From Ligustrum vulgare (taxonomy: Eukaryota; Streptophyta; Magnoliopsida; Lamiales; Oleaceae), in assembly GCA_963555705.1 (NCBI GenBank), contig OY743174.1:62580234-62644233 (forward strand): 64,000 nt of DNA, written 5' to 3'. The notes under the pieces were generated by a model. That model was not told the DNA's origin, did not search any database, and saw nothing but the letters and a program-made list of their open reading frames with translations. Both the position numbers and the translations under genes were made by a program. This document shows, in pieces, positions 47,558 through 59,590 of the stretch; within the stretch, counting starts at the first letter, position 1, and every line of letters begins with the position of its first letter.

Positions 47558-47832
47558 TTTATATAGACTAGTTAATCACCCGTGCGATGCACGGGAAGAA
47601 ACATTTTGATAGAGATAATTCAATATGAAATTAAATAAATCCTTTTCATAAAATAAATAAATTTCGCAAATAAGAGATAATATCATCATTTATTGATTTC
47701 ATATGACTACAAATTCTGGAATACTTCTTTGTACACAACGTTGTTTGTTGATTTTGTTGTTCTTCCTTTCTTATCATAAATCAATATCTTTAATCTGAAA
47801 CGATTTGTCATCCTAGAAATCGCAACATAAAG

Positions 47833-48078
47833 TTATCTATGTGTAGGCACCAGCCGTTTAAGAAGAAGTTCCACATGCAAGAATGATTGTCCCTGACTCT
47901 TATTGATAGTCATAGCATATGACACAATCAATAGAAATTGTCTTCTTTGAAATCTAATAAGTATCCTAGAATCAGAAGGGTTCAACGACAACATTGGAAT
48001 AAAGAACTTGTGTCTTGCATTGATGCCAGAAAAAAACTGACCTTCTAGAACATGGTCGCCAAGTTTTGTAACTATCAA
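47833..48078 (-). pseudogene. Helitron helicase C-terminus, remnant
   Basis: An 81-codon stretch with FFIPMLSLNPSDSR, FQRRQFLLIVSYAMTINKSQ and a following LHVELLLKR matches the last motifs of the PIF1-like Helitron helicase and the copy in Helitron 1. Further out toward 48400 similarity continues through stops. Non-functional. Confidence 0.85.
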
Positions 48079-49425
48079 CCTTGTTCCATTACTAAATCCC
48101 TGTGTATGATCAATATTTCTTAGAAAGAACTTGTGTCCTCACTTATCTGTTGCAAAGGTCCACCACGTGGCGCAATATTGATATCCATGTGTCCAGGTAG
48201 TGTGTCAAAATCCACCGACAATCAATTCGACAATTTCATCGACAATAGAAAAATCATATTGGCCATCATTGGTCGCCCACCAACCAATAAGTATAAGTCT
48301 TAAATTTGAAGTGTTTCCTCAATCATCTTTTCTCAAACCGACCTAAATTGCCTTAACAATTTGTTGTATTTGTCTAGCATATCCTTTGAATCAGAAACTA
48401 TTAAATCATGCAACATAGAATCACATGATTCACTCCTACCCGGGAACATTAAAAGACATAAATTAAATTTTAGAATATCACAACAAAATTATCCGTAAAC
48501 AATATAAACATAAAAACAAGAAATACATAATACGTACCTCACGACCCTTTTTCTGCTTTCAACCTCATTCACATTGTCAACAATGTAAAGCGAGCAAATT
48601 ACAGAGCTGAACCGTCATCAGGAAATAGACTCTCAATCTTATGGCAATTTTGATCGTGTAATCTGAAGAGTGGAGGCCATCTACTATCATTTAGCTCATT
48701 ATCTATTCTCCCATAGAAGTGAATGAAAACATCATATTATATGTCCGAATGTTCTCAATGGAATTTTTAATTCCTGTCTCCCTGTCATATTGTCATATAA
48801 CAAATCTTTCAAAATTAGAGGATGATCTTCCATAAGAGAAATATTCATTTTCTCTTGTATACAACAAAGTAGTGATGAACAAATAAACCGCAAAATCGAA
48901 TTAAACTGCAACAAATGGTTTGGTTTGTAAAAATTCCAAACCACCTTAAACAATTTGGTTTAGGTTTCAATTGTCAAAATCGTGATTTCAAACAGCCAAC
49001 CCGCCAAATTTTTAAAAATAAAGACAAATGTTCAATTTTTTTTTTTTAAAAAAAAGCAATATACTTTTTATTGTCAACAAATCAAAATTGAGAAGACAAA
49101 GATTAATTTGACCATTGACAATGAAAAACAACACGTATAAGAAACGAATTCGATAATCATAAAAAAAGAAAAAAAAACTAAAATTGTGATTGACAAAGAT
49201 GCATCAAATTCATGGTATTATAAGTTTTTGCAATTTTTATAAAACGTAATTGTTTTTTGATGAAAATTATAGTATAATATTGATCATCTCAATTATCAGT
49301 CAACAATTTACTTATTGTTGTAAAAATTTAAGAATCATAAATATTGAATTAAAAGTATGATTATTTAAAATAAAATTTAATACAAATTGATTAAATATTC
49401 GATATAAATATAAATGAAAATTCGA

Positions 49426-50540
49426 TATTAGATTTGTATGACAGAATGAAATTATTCATCCATAAGATTGATACCAATAAAATATCACAATTATTAAAAA
49501 AAATTATTTACGTATTAAATGTAACTTTCTATAAAAAATACTAATTAAGTTAATAGAACGCAATACAAAGGAGCTCAAATTTTTAGTTGTACTAAATAAA
49601 TAAAAAAATAAGATTATTTATAAAAAGTTTTATACAATAAAATTTATTTAGTATTAGATGCGTGATACAACTTCGATATAATTTTGAAATGAAAATTTTG
49701 CATTGAATTTGTATGACTGCACACAAATACTTATTTGCGAATTTCAAAATATTAAAAGATAAAAAAAAATTTATGAAAAGAGAGGTTTAAACACAAATAA
49801 TCAAATATAAATAAGTAAAAAAAAAATCTCCATAAAAATATTTAAGTGGAAGTAGCAGTGTGAACACAATAAAAGTTGAGTTTTGGTCTTTGGAGTGTGA
49901 AAATAAATGAAATATATAATATATAATATTGTATAAAAAAAATTACAAAAAGTTGTGTCAAATTGGCGGGAGGAGTCGATATTAGATTTGTATGACAGAG
50001 CGAAATTATTCATCCATAAGATTGATACCAATAAAATATCACAATTATTGAAAAATTATTTACGCATTAAATGTAACTTTCTATAAAAATACTAATTAAG
50101 TTAATAGAACGCAATACAAAGGAGTTCAAATTTTTAGATGTACTAAATAACTAAAAAAATAAGATTATTTATAAAATGTTTTATACAATAAGATTTATTT
50201 AGTATTAGATGCGTGATACAACTTCGATATAATTTTGAACTGAAAATTTTGCACTGAATTTGTATGACTGCACACAAATACTTATTTGCAAAATTCAAAA
50301 CATTAAAAGATAAAAAAAAATTATGAAAAGAGAGGTTTAAACACAAATAATCAAATATAAATAAGTAAAAAAAAATCTCCATAAAAATATTTAAGTGGAA
50401 GTAGCAGTGTGAATACAATAAAAGTGGAGTTTTGGTATTTGAAGTGTGAAAGCAATAAAAGTTAAGTGTGAAAATAAATGAAATATATAATATATATAAT
50501 ATTGTATTAAAAAAAAATCACAAAAAGTTGTGTCAAATTG
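49426..50540. repeat. Tandem duplication (~554 bp period) in Helitron 2
   Basis: The block containing GATTTGTATGACAGA at 49431 recurs at 49985, and both copies run to a segment with GTTGTGTCAAATTGGCGGGA (about 49951 and 50528). The duplicated block lies next to the Helitron 5' end. Copies differ by scattered substitutions and small indels. Confidence 0.88.
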
Positions 50541-50649
50541 GCGGGAAATTCTCCTCCTTTAATATTAAGTAAGATAATAAAGATAAAGATTTTTGTAAGA
50601 AAAATTATTATTTATTACATATTTAGTAAGAGTTGTAATAAATGTACTA

Positions 50650-50985
50650 TGTGTAAATGTGTTACATTGAAAATGAAAAAATTATATTAACATATTTGAA
50701 CATAAATAATGTGATATCTATGTAAATGTGTTATGTGGGAAATGAAAAACTTGGATTAATATATTCAAACATAAATAAATGTGTTACGTAGAGAATGGAA
50801 AAATTGTATTAATATATTTGAACATAAATAAGTGTCATATCTATGTAAATGTGTTACATTGAAAATGAAAATTTTGGATTAATATATTTGAAAATAAATA
50901 AATGCATGCTATATAAATTTGTCAAGTTAGAAATGAAAATTTTGAATCAATATATTTTGAAAATAAATAAATTATTTGCTATCAA
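50650..50985. repeat. Degenerate minisatellite, 53-70 bp units, in R1
   Basis: Units of the type TGTGTTACATTGAAAATG, then TTAATATATTTGAACATAAA, repeat about five times. Related units recur at 51350-51545, 53640-53960 and 54240-54450. Confidence 0.75.
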
Positions 50986-51569
50986 TTTTTTACCACCAAT
51001 GATAAATTGATAGAAAAATTAATCATTTCATCATGTTGACAAAAATTAGTATGTTTAAAAAATAAGGAAAAATAAAATATATTAATTAATATACTGGATT
51101 TCAAATAAAATATATGTAAGCAACATATTAAAAAATAAAGTCAATTACAAATTATAATATATTAAAAGGAAAATAAGTGATGAGGTGGCAAATTTTTAGA
51201 GAAAAACATAATTAATAAAATTCAAAAGAAATTTTATATAAAAAATTAATTAAGTTTCAAACTTTGAGTGGCGCAGTACACTAAGTGTACATGCAGAAAT
51301 TTTTATTTTCATTTTTTTTTAAAAAAAATTTCAAATTCAATAACATATGTGAAATAGGAAATGAAAAAACTGGATTAATATATTTGAACATAAATAAATG
51401 TCATATCATATCTATGTAAATGTGTTACATTGAAAATGAAAATTTTGGATTAATATATTTTAAAATAAATAAATATATGTTATATAAATTTGCTAAGATA
51501 GAAATGAAAAAATTGAATTAATATATTTTGAAAATAAATAAATAGAATTATTGAAATTACTTCGTGATA

Positions 51570-52892
51570 TTACTATCACTATCGCTATTATCACTTCACT
51601 ATCATTATTACTAATATTTAAAAGTGTGGATGTGGAGGAAAATTTTAATTGACAGTTATATCCTTACTATTATCTTTATTTTATCTATAATACCCTTAAT
51701 TAAAATTTATGTATATCCATATAAATAAATGTGTAGTGACTTTTCGAATGACTTTGATTTAAACAAAAAGTTAACCTTAAGATATAATGTCCTTGCATTC
51801 AATAGATATAATTTATAAAACATTTATGTTGACGACATTTTTTCAATCTTTTACCACATTTTAATTCAATGTATATCTTTATACGATTTTTGAAATTGAA
51901 TTATTATGACATTAATTCAACTCGAATTTGTACAATCTATCATTTCTAATGCTTAATGAACAAATTATAACTTTTTTAATTATAAATTGACACTGAAAGT
52001 TTATGTTTTTAGTTTTTCTAACTTCATATTTTTGTCATTGCATCAATAGCTCATTTGAATAAAGACATATATTTTTTTTTATCTAATACAAGATTTTGAT
52101 AATATTATTGCTGAATTAAAATAACATCACAAAAGAAATAGTATGGGCTAGATTAAAAAAAAATCAACATGATGAATAATTGAAAAATCATGAATTGAAT
52201 TAAAAATTATGTTTTAAAGCCAATAACTTTTTGAATAATTAAAATAAAATGTAAAGTGGGTTATTTATTTAGATGCTAACATTAGAGTTATTTTGAAGAA
52301 AAATAAAATTCTTGTTTTTTTACTCAAGCAAATAAGATGTAAGTTATTAGAGCATATTTATAGATTTCAATCGTCACTTATATGATGAACGTAGTTAAAT
52401 GAAAAAATGAAACATCTAGATTGTTCAAGCATAACCAAAAAATGTTATAGTCGAAACATATTTTCAACGTCTTCTCGAATTTTTGTCTGCTATAGGCATT
52501 ATTTTTTATAAAATGTCCGATGTACAAAAAGTTAATTAGGAAAAACACAAAATGCCAATTATAAAATATACTCACAAGTTAATGAATAAGTAAATGAGTA
52601 ATTTTCATATAAATAACTATTTTTCTCTGTTAAAATATTAACATTAATTAATTTGACACAAACATCAGAGTTAAAAAAAACATTCTACCTAACATGATTT
52701 AGTAATGATACTTCTTAATTTACGTTAACACTATCTATTTTAACTAATAGAGTATTATTTATAATACTTTATAATCATATATATAAAATATGATAATTTT
52801 AATGATTTTCATTCATTACGTGGAAGACACAAAGTTCAAATTCTTTTATCGCATACATATATAAGACGTGCGAAGCACGTGGAGAAAACTAG
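51570..52892 (+). mobile_element. Helitron-like insertion nested in R1, 1323 bp
   Basis: R2 at about 54481 shows the uninterrupted site (CATAATA then TGTCAATAAATGAG). In R1 the two parts are separated by this segment, lying between A and T and ending in hairpin ACGTGCGAAGCACGT plus CTAG (52889-52892). Insertion between A and T with no duplication and a hairpin-CTAG end fits a Helitron. It starts TTACTATC rather than TC, so the 5' end is atypical or slightly misplaced. No coding content. Confidence 0.7.
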
Positions 52893-53467
52893 TGTCAATA
52901 AATGAGTAGGCTCTTCAATACGCATGCAAAAAATAATTATTTATTTTTATCAACTTTTTAACCACACATATTTTCTCTCTCTAATTTTCAGCCACTACTT
53001 TTTACCTCAAAATTATAAATAAACTATTTCAAAAAAAATCATAAATAAACAAGTTTATAAACCAAACATTATTACCAAACGGAGGCTTAATTATTTCATC
53101 ATTTTGACATTGACATGTTTAAAAAATAAGGAAAAATAAAATATATGGAAGCAACACATTAAAAAATATAATTAATAAAAAATTATAACATATTAAAAGA
53201 GAAATATGTGATGAGTTAGGAAAATTTTCAGGGAAAAACGTAAAAAAAAGTAAAAAAAAAAATTATATAAAAAATTTAAATGAGTGCCAAATTTTGAGTG
53301 GCGCGGTATATACTTAGTGTACGTGTAGAATTTTTTATTTTGAATAGTTTGGTATTGAAGTTTTATTTAAATTATGTTTTTTTATTTGATATGATTGAAT
53401 CAAGATATTTTCAAAATTATGATTTAAAAATTATAAATTTTGTGCATCGCACTGATAGGCAACTAGT

Positions 53468-53558
53468 TATATATAAAAGTAGAAGTGAGGAGAGAGAGTC
53501 ATTTCTACTTTTATAAAATTTCGAAAATGACTCTCACTTCTACTTTTATATATAAATA
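53468..53558. repeat. Hairpin directly after the R1 3' end
   Basis: TATATATAAAAGTAGAAGTG and its inverted partner CACTTCTACTTTTATATATA flank a short interior holding GGAGAGAGAGTCATT. The arm matches the hairpins at 47370-47557. Confidence 0.9.
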
Positions 53559-54593
53559 AATAAAAGATAAAAAATTTTGTAAGAAAAATTATTATTTATT
53601 ACATATTTAGTAAGGGTTGTAATAAATGTACAATGAGTAAATATATGACACTGAAAATGAAAAAATTAGATTAATATATTTGAATATAAATAATGTGATA
53701 TCTATGTAAATGTGTTATATAGGAAATGAAAAAATTGAATTAATATATTTGAACATAAATAAATGTGATATCTATGTAAATGTAATACGTAGGAAATGAA
53801 AAAATTGTATTAATATTATTGAACATAAATAAATGACATATCTATGTAAATGTGTTATAGATTTGAAAATAAATAAATACATGCTATATAAATTTGTTAA
53901 GTTAGAAATGAAAATTTTGAATCAATATATTTTGATAAAAATTGGTATGTTTAAAAAATAAGGAAAAATAAAATATATTAATTAATATATTGGATTTCGA
54001 ATAAAATATATGTAAACAACATATTAAAAAATAAAGTTAATTAAAAATTAATATGTAAACAACATATTAAAAGGAAAATAAGTAATAAGGTGGACAAATT
54101 TTTAGAGAAAAAAGTAAATAAAAATCAAAAGAAATTTTATATGAAAATTTTAATTAAGTGTAAAACTTTGAGTGTCGCGGTACACTGAGTATACATGCAA
54201 ATTTTTTTATTTTGATTTGTTTTTTTTAAAGTTTCAAATTCAATAACATGTGTTATGTAGGAAATGAAAAAAATTGGATTAATGTATTTGAACATAAATA
54301 AATTTCATATTATATCTATGTAAATGTGTTACATTGAAAATGAAAAATTTGGATTAATATATTTTAAAATAAATAAATAAATATATGTTATATAAATTTT
54401 TTAAGTTAGAAATGAAAAAATTGAATTAATATATTTTGAAAATAAATAAATAAAATTATTGAAATTTTACTTCATAATATGTCAATAAATGAGTAAACTC
54501 TTCAATACGCATGTCACAAAAATAATTAATTATTTTATATCAACTTTTTAACCACACATATTTTCTCTCTCTAATTTTCAACAACTACTTTTT

Positions 54594-55341
54594 TTTTAAT
54601 CTAAATCCCTCAAGAGTTATCGGAGTGGGGTTTAGCCCTCCTCCTTTAACTCAGGTGAGGGGGTTTGGATTCCCCTTCCATTTTATTAGCAAATGAAAAT
54701 ATAACACCTAGAGTAGAGTAGGAGGAAATGGCCCTTAGCCTCCAATGGAAATGCCTAATACAAGATTAAATTTCCTCAAACTACAAATGATGCATGCAGG
54801 TTAGAGAAATACTCTAACAAACTTCAAAGTCATGATGCAAATGCAAAAAGCAATAAACTAGGAGTACGTACTCCCTATACAGTGAAAGAAAAAGACTTAT
54901 AATAAATACTTAAAGAGAAAATTTTAGAACAAACTCCTATAATTTCAGCTTCAATCTGATTCCAAAATGTAAGGTATTTGAATTTGATCCATCTTCACAA
55001 TAGCCTGAAGCATTCTGGGGCAATTTCTTGATGTATACGAAACGCATTCCTCAGTTAGAGTTCCTTCTTCTGCCAACCATATAGCCGCTCTATTAATAAT
55101 CATGTGTTTAGTCTCCATTTTGCTGTCTTGACTTCTCAAGAAATCTCTAATATCAGACAATTGATAGCATAGTGGCCAAGGATTTGCATTTTCAGAGTTG
55201 ATACTATGGATAACTTCCTGATTCTCGGTAGCGAAGCTAACGGCTTTGCAGTTCAATTCCTCACATTTCTGTATACTCTCCAAAATAACATCAATTGCGA
55301 CTTCAATATTATCCTTCCCTTTTGATCTTTTGCTCAAAATA
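54594..55341 (-). mobile_element. 5'-truncated LINE
   Basis: Inserted in R2; R1 shows the empty site. A poly-T at the left is the poly-A tail of a minus-strand insert. Flanking duplication AACTACTTTTT occurs at 54583-54593 and 55352-55362, extendable to about 18 bp with two mismatches. It retains only the 3' part of the second LINE gene. Confidence 0.75.
54951..55337 (-). pseudogene. LINE RNase H-like C-terminal fragment
   Basis: 128 codons that match the RVT_3/RNase H-like region ending many plant LINE proteins: ILESIQKCEELNCKAVSFAT, NQEVIHSINSENANPWPL, DIRDFLRSQDS and NRAAIWLAEEG. The reverse transcriptase is missing through 5' truncation, so the fragment is not an active gene. A domesticated host RNase H-like gene is the alternative, but the poly-A tail and target duplication argue for a LINE. 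Confidence 0.7.
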
Positions 55342-55906
55342 ACATTTCAGTAACTACTTTTTACCCTAAAATCATAAATAAACAAATTATAAACCAAACA
55401 GTATTACCAAACGGAGGCTTAATCATTTCATCATTTTGACAAAAATTGGTATGTTTGAAAAATAAGGAAACATAAAATATATTAATTAATATATTGGATT
55501 TCAAATAAAATATATGTAAGTAACACATTAAAAAATATAGTTAATAAAAAATTATAACATATTCAAAGGGAAATAGGTGATGACATGAGGTAGACATATT
55601 TTCAGAGAAAAACGTAAAAAAAAGTAAAAAAAAAAAATTATATAAAAAATTTAATCGAGTGCCAAATTTTGAGTGGCGCAATATACTTAGTATACATGTA
55701 ATATTTTTTTATTTTGAATAGTTTTGTCTTTTTTAAAGTTTCAAATTCAATAACATTTTGTATTGAAATTATGTTTTTTTTTTATGATTGAATCAAGATA
55801 TTTTTAAAATTATGATTTAAAAATTATATATTCAGTGCATCGCACGAGTAGACAACTAGTACCCATTATTTTAAAACTCATTTTCAATCATGTTCTATTA
55901 ATAAAA

Positions 55907-56590
55907 CTAGTATCACACTCGTGCAATGTACGAGATTTCTATTCATGATAATGATTATAATTCATGAAAATATGTTGATTATACAATCATATCAAATAAA
56001 AAATATAGTATAAATAATATTTTATTTCAATATATTATAGAATTCGAAATTTTAAAAAAAGATAACATTGATCAAAATAGAGAAAAAAAAAGAACACACA
56101 TCTTAAAATTTAGTGCATTACATTTTTTGTATTAAATTTGTTTCAATTTTTTTTGTATTCATCACCAATTTTCTTTTTAATGTATTTTAATTTTTGATTA
56201 AGTTTAATTTTTAATGTATTGATTACATATATTTTATAAATATTTCAACACACACACGAAACAAATGATAATGTCTTGCATGGAGCTCAAGCCTTTTTTT
56301 TAGAATTCATAAAAATATATTGATTATACAATTATATCAAATAAAAAATATAGTATAAATAATATTTTATTACAAAATATTATCGAATTCGAAATTAAAA
56401 AAAACACTAATTAAAATGAGAATAAAAATACTCACGTGTCTTAAAATTTGGAGTTTAAGTAAATTTTTTGTATTAAATTTGTTTTAATTTTATTTGTATT
56501 CATCACCAATTTTCTTTTAAATGTATTTTAATTTTTAATGTATTGATTACATATATTTTATAAAAACTTCAACACACACACACACATTAA
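55907..56590 (-). mobile_element. Helitron-like 3' end and internal duplication, right limit unknown
   Basis: On the minus strand a hairpin (CTCGTACATTGCACGAG, 55918-55934) is followed by CTAG (55907-55910) and T. Just inside, a block at about 55961 is repeated at 56306 (period 345). The right part is interrupted by solo LTR C, and I could not find the 5' terminus. Confidence 0.5.
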
Positions 56591-56607
56591 TGACCCACAT
56601 TTATTAT

Positions 56608-58029
56608 TGATGCGCGTCGTTACACACCGAAATTTAAATTAAATATCTTAATTGCAAATTATCAAATTTAATTGTAATAGCGGAAGAAAGAGTCGATCCC
56701 ACGAGGAACAAGAACTAAAGTAGTGTTATGTCAATCAGAATAAATTGGGGGTTCTTGAGTTCAAATTTTGTAAATAATTTGAAAATAAAATTAAAAACGT
56801 AAATTAGATAGAATATAAATCAATTATTGACAAATCATAATTCTCATGTTCAGTTGTATTTTATCACAATGTTATCACCTTCCAAGTAACGCGAGTTCAA
56901 TTTCCTCTTTGATTTATCACCCGTAAATAGTTAATAAGCTTGAACTATTCCTATTCTCCCTTAATTGCATTTAATTAGAATAAGCTCTCTAATCAAATAT
57001 TAGCCATTGAACAACCTAAAACAAGCTCTTTAGATTTAAGACAACAACTATATAATGGTTGAGAAGAATTAGGGTGAATTAGATTATCAATCACACAAGT
57101 TCGTGACAATTAACCTATGTTGGAATTCTTTATGAAAATATTAAATTTCCACTTGCTACTATGATTTGAACAAAAAGACGATTACGGATCCAATCATTCA
57201 AAATAGCAAATCTCAATACAACAAATTAAATGATAAAGCCTTAATCAAATAAAGAATTACATTAATTGAATTAAAAACGCATAAGAATCCAACAAACCAA
57301 AGTAAAGAATTTAGAACTACGTTACTAGTTTGGAAAAGTGATAAACAAAGGAATTAAAATACAACGTCCCATTTGAACTAGGTAGAGAACTTATCCGCTT
57401 AAAGTCATGAAGAATTCTGGAATTTTCTTTCTTGATTCACCTTCTCAAGTTGCTTAATTCTTCTTCCAATTCTTCAAGCAAGCCGCTCCTCTTTCAATAT
57501 TTTTTTCTCCTCTTTTCTGTCATGAAATTCCCTTTTTATAGCCCCAATTTCGTGCCCTAGCTTTGGGCTCAAGAAATCTCAAAATTATGAAAATATTTAA
57601 AATATGGAAATTCTTGACTGGAAAGTTACGGCCGTGACTTTTCCTTTACGGGCGTAACACGGTTTCTGCATATTTTTTATAATTGAAGGTTACGACCGTG
57701 AATGTGTTTCTGCAGATTTTTCACCCTTTGAAGGTTACGGCCATGAATTTTCATTCACGGCCGTAACTCACATTCTGTTGATTTCTCTTAATGCGTTTAA
57801 CACTCTTACGGCCGTGACTGCATTACCTTACGGTCGTAACTAAATTTGCACCTAAGGTCCCCAATCTTCAGTTTTGAGTGCATTTTGGCCATTTTTCCTT
57901 CTTTTCTCTTCCTTTATGATCCTATACCACATAAAATATAGAATGCATTAATAGTACTTAGATAGAATCACATTATTGATAATTCAAGGATATAAGTGCA
58001 TAAAATAAACATTAATATAGCACTTATCA
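56608..58029 (-). mobile_element. Solo LTR C, 1422 bp
   Basis: Ends TGAT/ATCA with the 5 bp duplication ATTAT at 56603-56607 and 58030-58034. Read on the minus strand it has a cluster of TTACGGCCGTGA-type palindromes, then a TATA box CTATAAAAAGG (about 57532-57542), and near its end CCTCGTGGGATCGACTC, resembling the end of solo LTR B. No internal domain remains. Confidence 0.92.
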
Positions 58030-58309
58030 ATTATCAACTTTTATTTAATACCAACATTAAATACTAACTTTTATTAATTACATTTAATAATCATTTTTTT
58101 TTCTTTTTTGCAAAGTTTACTGATTTAGAAAAAATTTTGGACTGGAAAAATGTGTGCATAAAAATGGTGACGATTATCCTATTATTATATATAGATAAAT
58201 AATCTACAAATAAATAAAAAAAGTCTCTACTTTTTAAACATGCATTTTCCAAAATTTATTATTAAAAAAAATTATTTTGAAACAATGGGTCTCAAACAGC
58301 AAAAGATTT
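58030..58309. other. AT-rich sequence without genes
   Basis: Probably the continuation of the element interrupted by solo LTR C. No coding or structural feature found. Confidence 0.4.
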
Positions 58310-58389
58310 TTGAGATAATGCGCGTGGTTAAAAATAGTTTTGTGATGTGTGTTGTTTATAAATTTTTTTATAAACAAGCATTCGTTTGG

Positions 58390-58545
58390 TAAAAGAATAT
58401 TTTTTGTTTATAAATATGTTTATAAACAACACAATTTTTCAAACAACTCTTTATCCACACATTTTCTCTTTTTAATTTTCAACCATTACTTTTTACCTCA
58501 AAATCATAAATAAACAAGTTTATAAACCATACAGTATTACCAAAC
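58390..58545. repeat. MITE-like foldback
   Basis: GTTTGGTAA near 58386 faces TTACCAAAC near 58536, enclosing inner inverted GTTTATAAA segments. The right half (ATTTTCTCTTTTTAATTTTC, then TTTTTACCTCAAAATCAT) recurs in R1, R2 and elsewhere. Target duplication not established. Confidence 0.55.
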
Positions 58546-58560
58546 AGTTACTCGGAGGCT

Positions 58561-59079
58561 AATTAATTTCAGGGATCATTTTATGGAAAAAAATTAGTTG
58601 TTTACTTTCAAAATCAAAGAATATTAGTTTGCTTATTTCCACAATAAAAAATAGAGATATTTCACAAAATTCAATATATAAAAAAGAATAATTCCTTTTG
58701 TACTAACAAATCCTTCCAAACTGGCATATAAACACTATAAAATACCTATTATAACCTTTAAATAAATATATAAGGATACCTTTTTTTTACAAATACCTAT
58801 ATACAACTACAAACTCACCCAAATCCCCAGGAGAATCGAACCCAATTCCTCAATCTTTGTATGGGAAGTCCCCCCACTTGGACAGAGCCTTTGTTCTTAA
58901 ATATAAAAGGATACTCATTAAACTTAAATCTTATTTTGCATATTATCCTATTGTTAAGTTTTACACATAATAAAATTATGAAAAAATATCAACACTTAAA
59001 TAACAAAAAAAAAGTATCCTTATTTTACAATCTAGTCATACTAACTTATTAAATTTATCTCATAATTATAAAAATATTA
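58561..59079. other. AT-rich sequence without recognised genes
   Basis: A 63-codon frame at 58861 has no recognisable feature. Confidence 0.4.
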
Positions 59080-59590
59080 TGCCTATTAATGACATTCACA
59101 TACTTCATGAAGTTTAATTAGAAGTTTACATGATGAATATTTAAAATCAAACAGATATAGAAGAGGTTTAAGTACAATTGCTATAGAAAAATATAAAAAA
59201 AAATAAAAGATTAGTATATCTTAGACTAATAGAAGAAAACAAAATTAAGCAAGAAGATATAAGATATATGAATGCCTTTGAAAAAATGATTTTTGAGAAG
59301 ATATAGACAATTACAATTTCGCAAAATTAAAATTTACGATCCTATTGACAGTGGTATCAGAGCCACAACCAAATTTAGAATATTAAAAAATGTCTGAGAA
59401 ATTACAAAAAATAGAACCTAAAGTTTATAATTACAAATCTAAAGATTTACCAAATAATAGTCATTGGCCTTTAATTACCGAAATATATGAAAAATTTATA
59501 TCATTTATTCTATTAGGAGAATGAGGATTTGGAGTGATAGCCCAAGACTAACTAATGAAGATGGGTGAATTGGTTTTATAAAAAATTTTC
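59080..59590 (+). pseudogene. Second pararetrovirus-like fragment
   Basis: A short lysine-rich frame (about 59190-59308) resembles the leader frame near 21800-21870: both contain YLRLI, then an N-x-I-x-Q-E pattern. It is followed by a primer-binding site at 59352 and a new frame starting at 59391 that meets a stop at about 59523. The arrangement mirrors the start of the large viral locus but the frame after the site differs, so this comes from a diverged relative or another part of the genome. Confidence 0.55.
59352..59364 (+). promoter_or_regulatory. Primer-binding site, initiator tRNA-Met
   Basis: TGGTATCAGAGCC, an exact match to the site used by Caulimoviridae and many plant LTR elements. 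Confidence 0.75.

Larger units (their letters stand above)
47568..50574 (-). mobile_element. Helitron 2, 3007 bp
   Basis: Same family as Helitron 1. On the minus strand it starts TCTTACTTAATATT after A and ends in hairpin CCCGTGCATCGCACGGG followed by CTAG before T. It contains a decayed helicase C-terminus (47833-48078) and a tandem duplication of about 554 bp close to its 5' end, absent from Helitron 1. Confidence 0.9.
50590..53466 (+). mobile_element. Helitron-like element R1, with nested insertion
   Basis: AT-rich and non-coding. Its 3' end is a short hairpin, GTGCATCGCAC, followed by CAACTAG and a host T (CTAG at 53463-53466). It is paralogous to R2 along most of its length. The 5' boundary is the start of similarity to R2 (GTAAGAAAAATTATTATTTA), not a proven terminus. 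It contains minisatellite-like units of 53-70 bp and a 1323 bp insertion at 51570-52892. Confidence 0.65.
53559..55859 (+). mobile_element. Helitron-like element R2, with LINE insertion
   Basis: Paralogue of R1. The 3' end is hairpin GTGCATCGCAC and then CTAG at 55856-55859. It carries the same minisatellite units and a truncated LINE at about 54594-55341. The 5' end is set by similarity to R1. No genes of its own. Confidence 0.65.
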
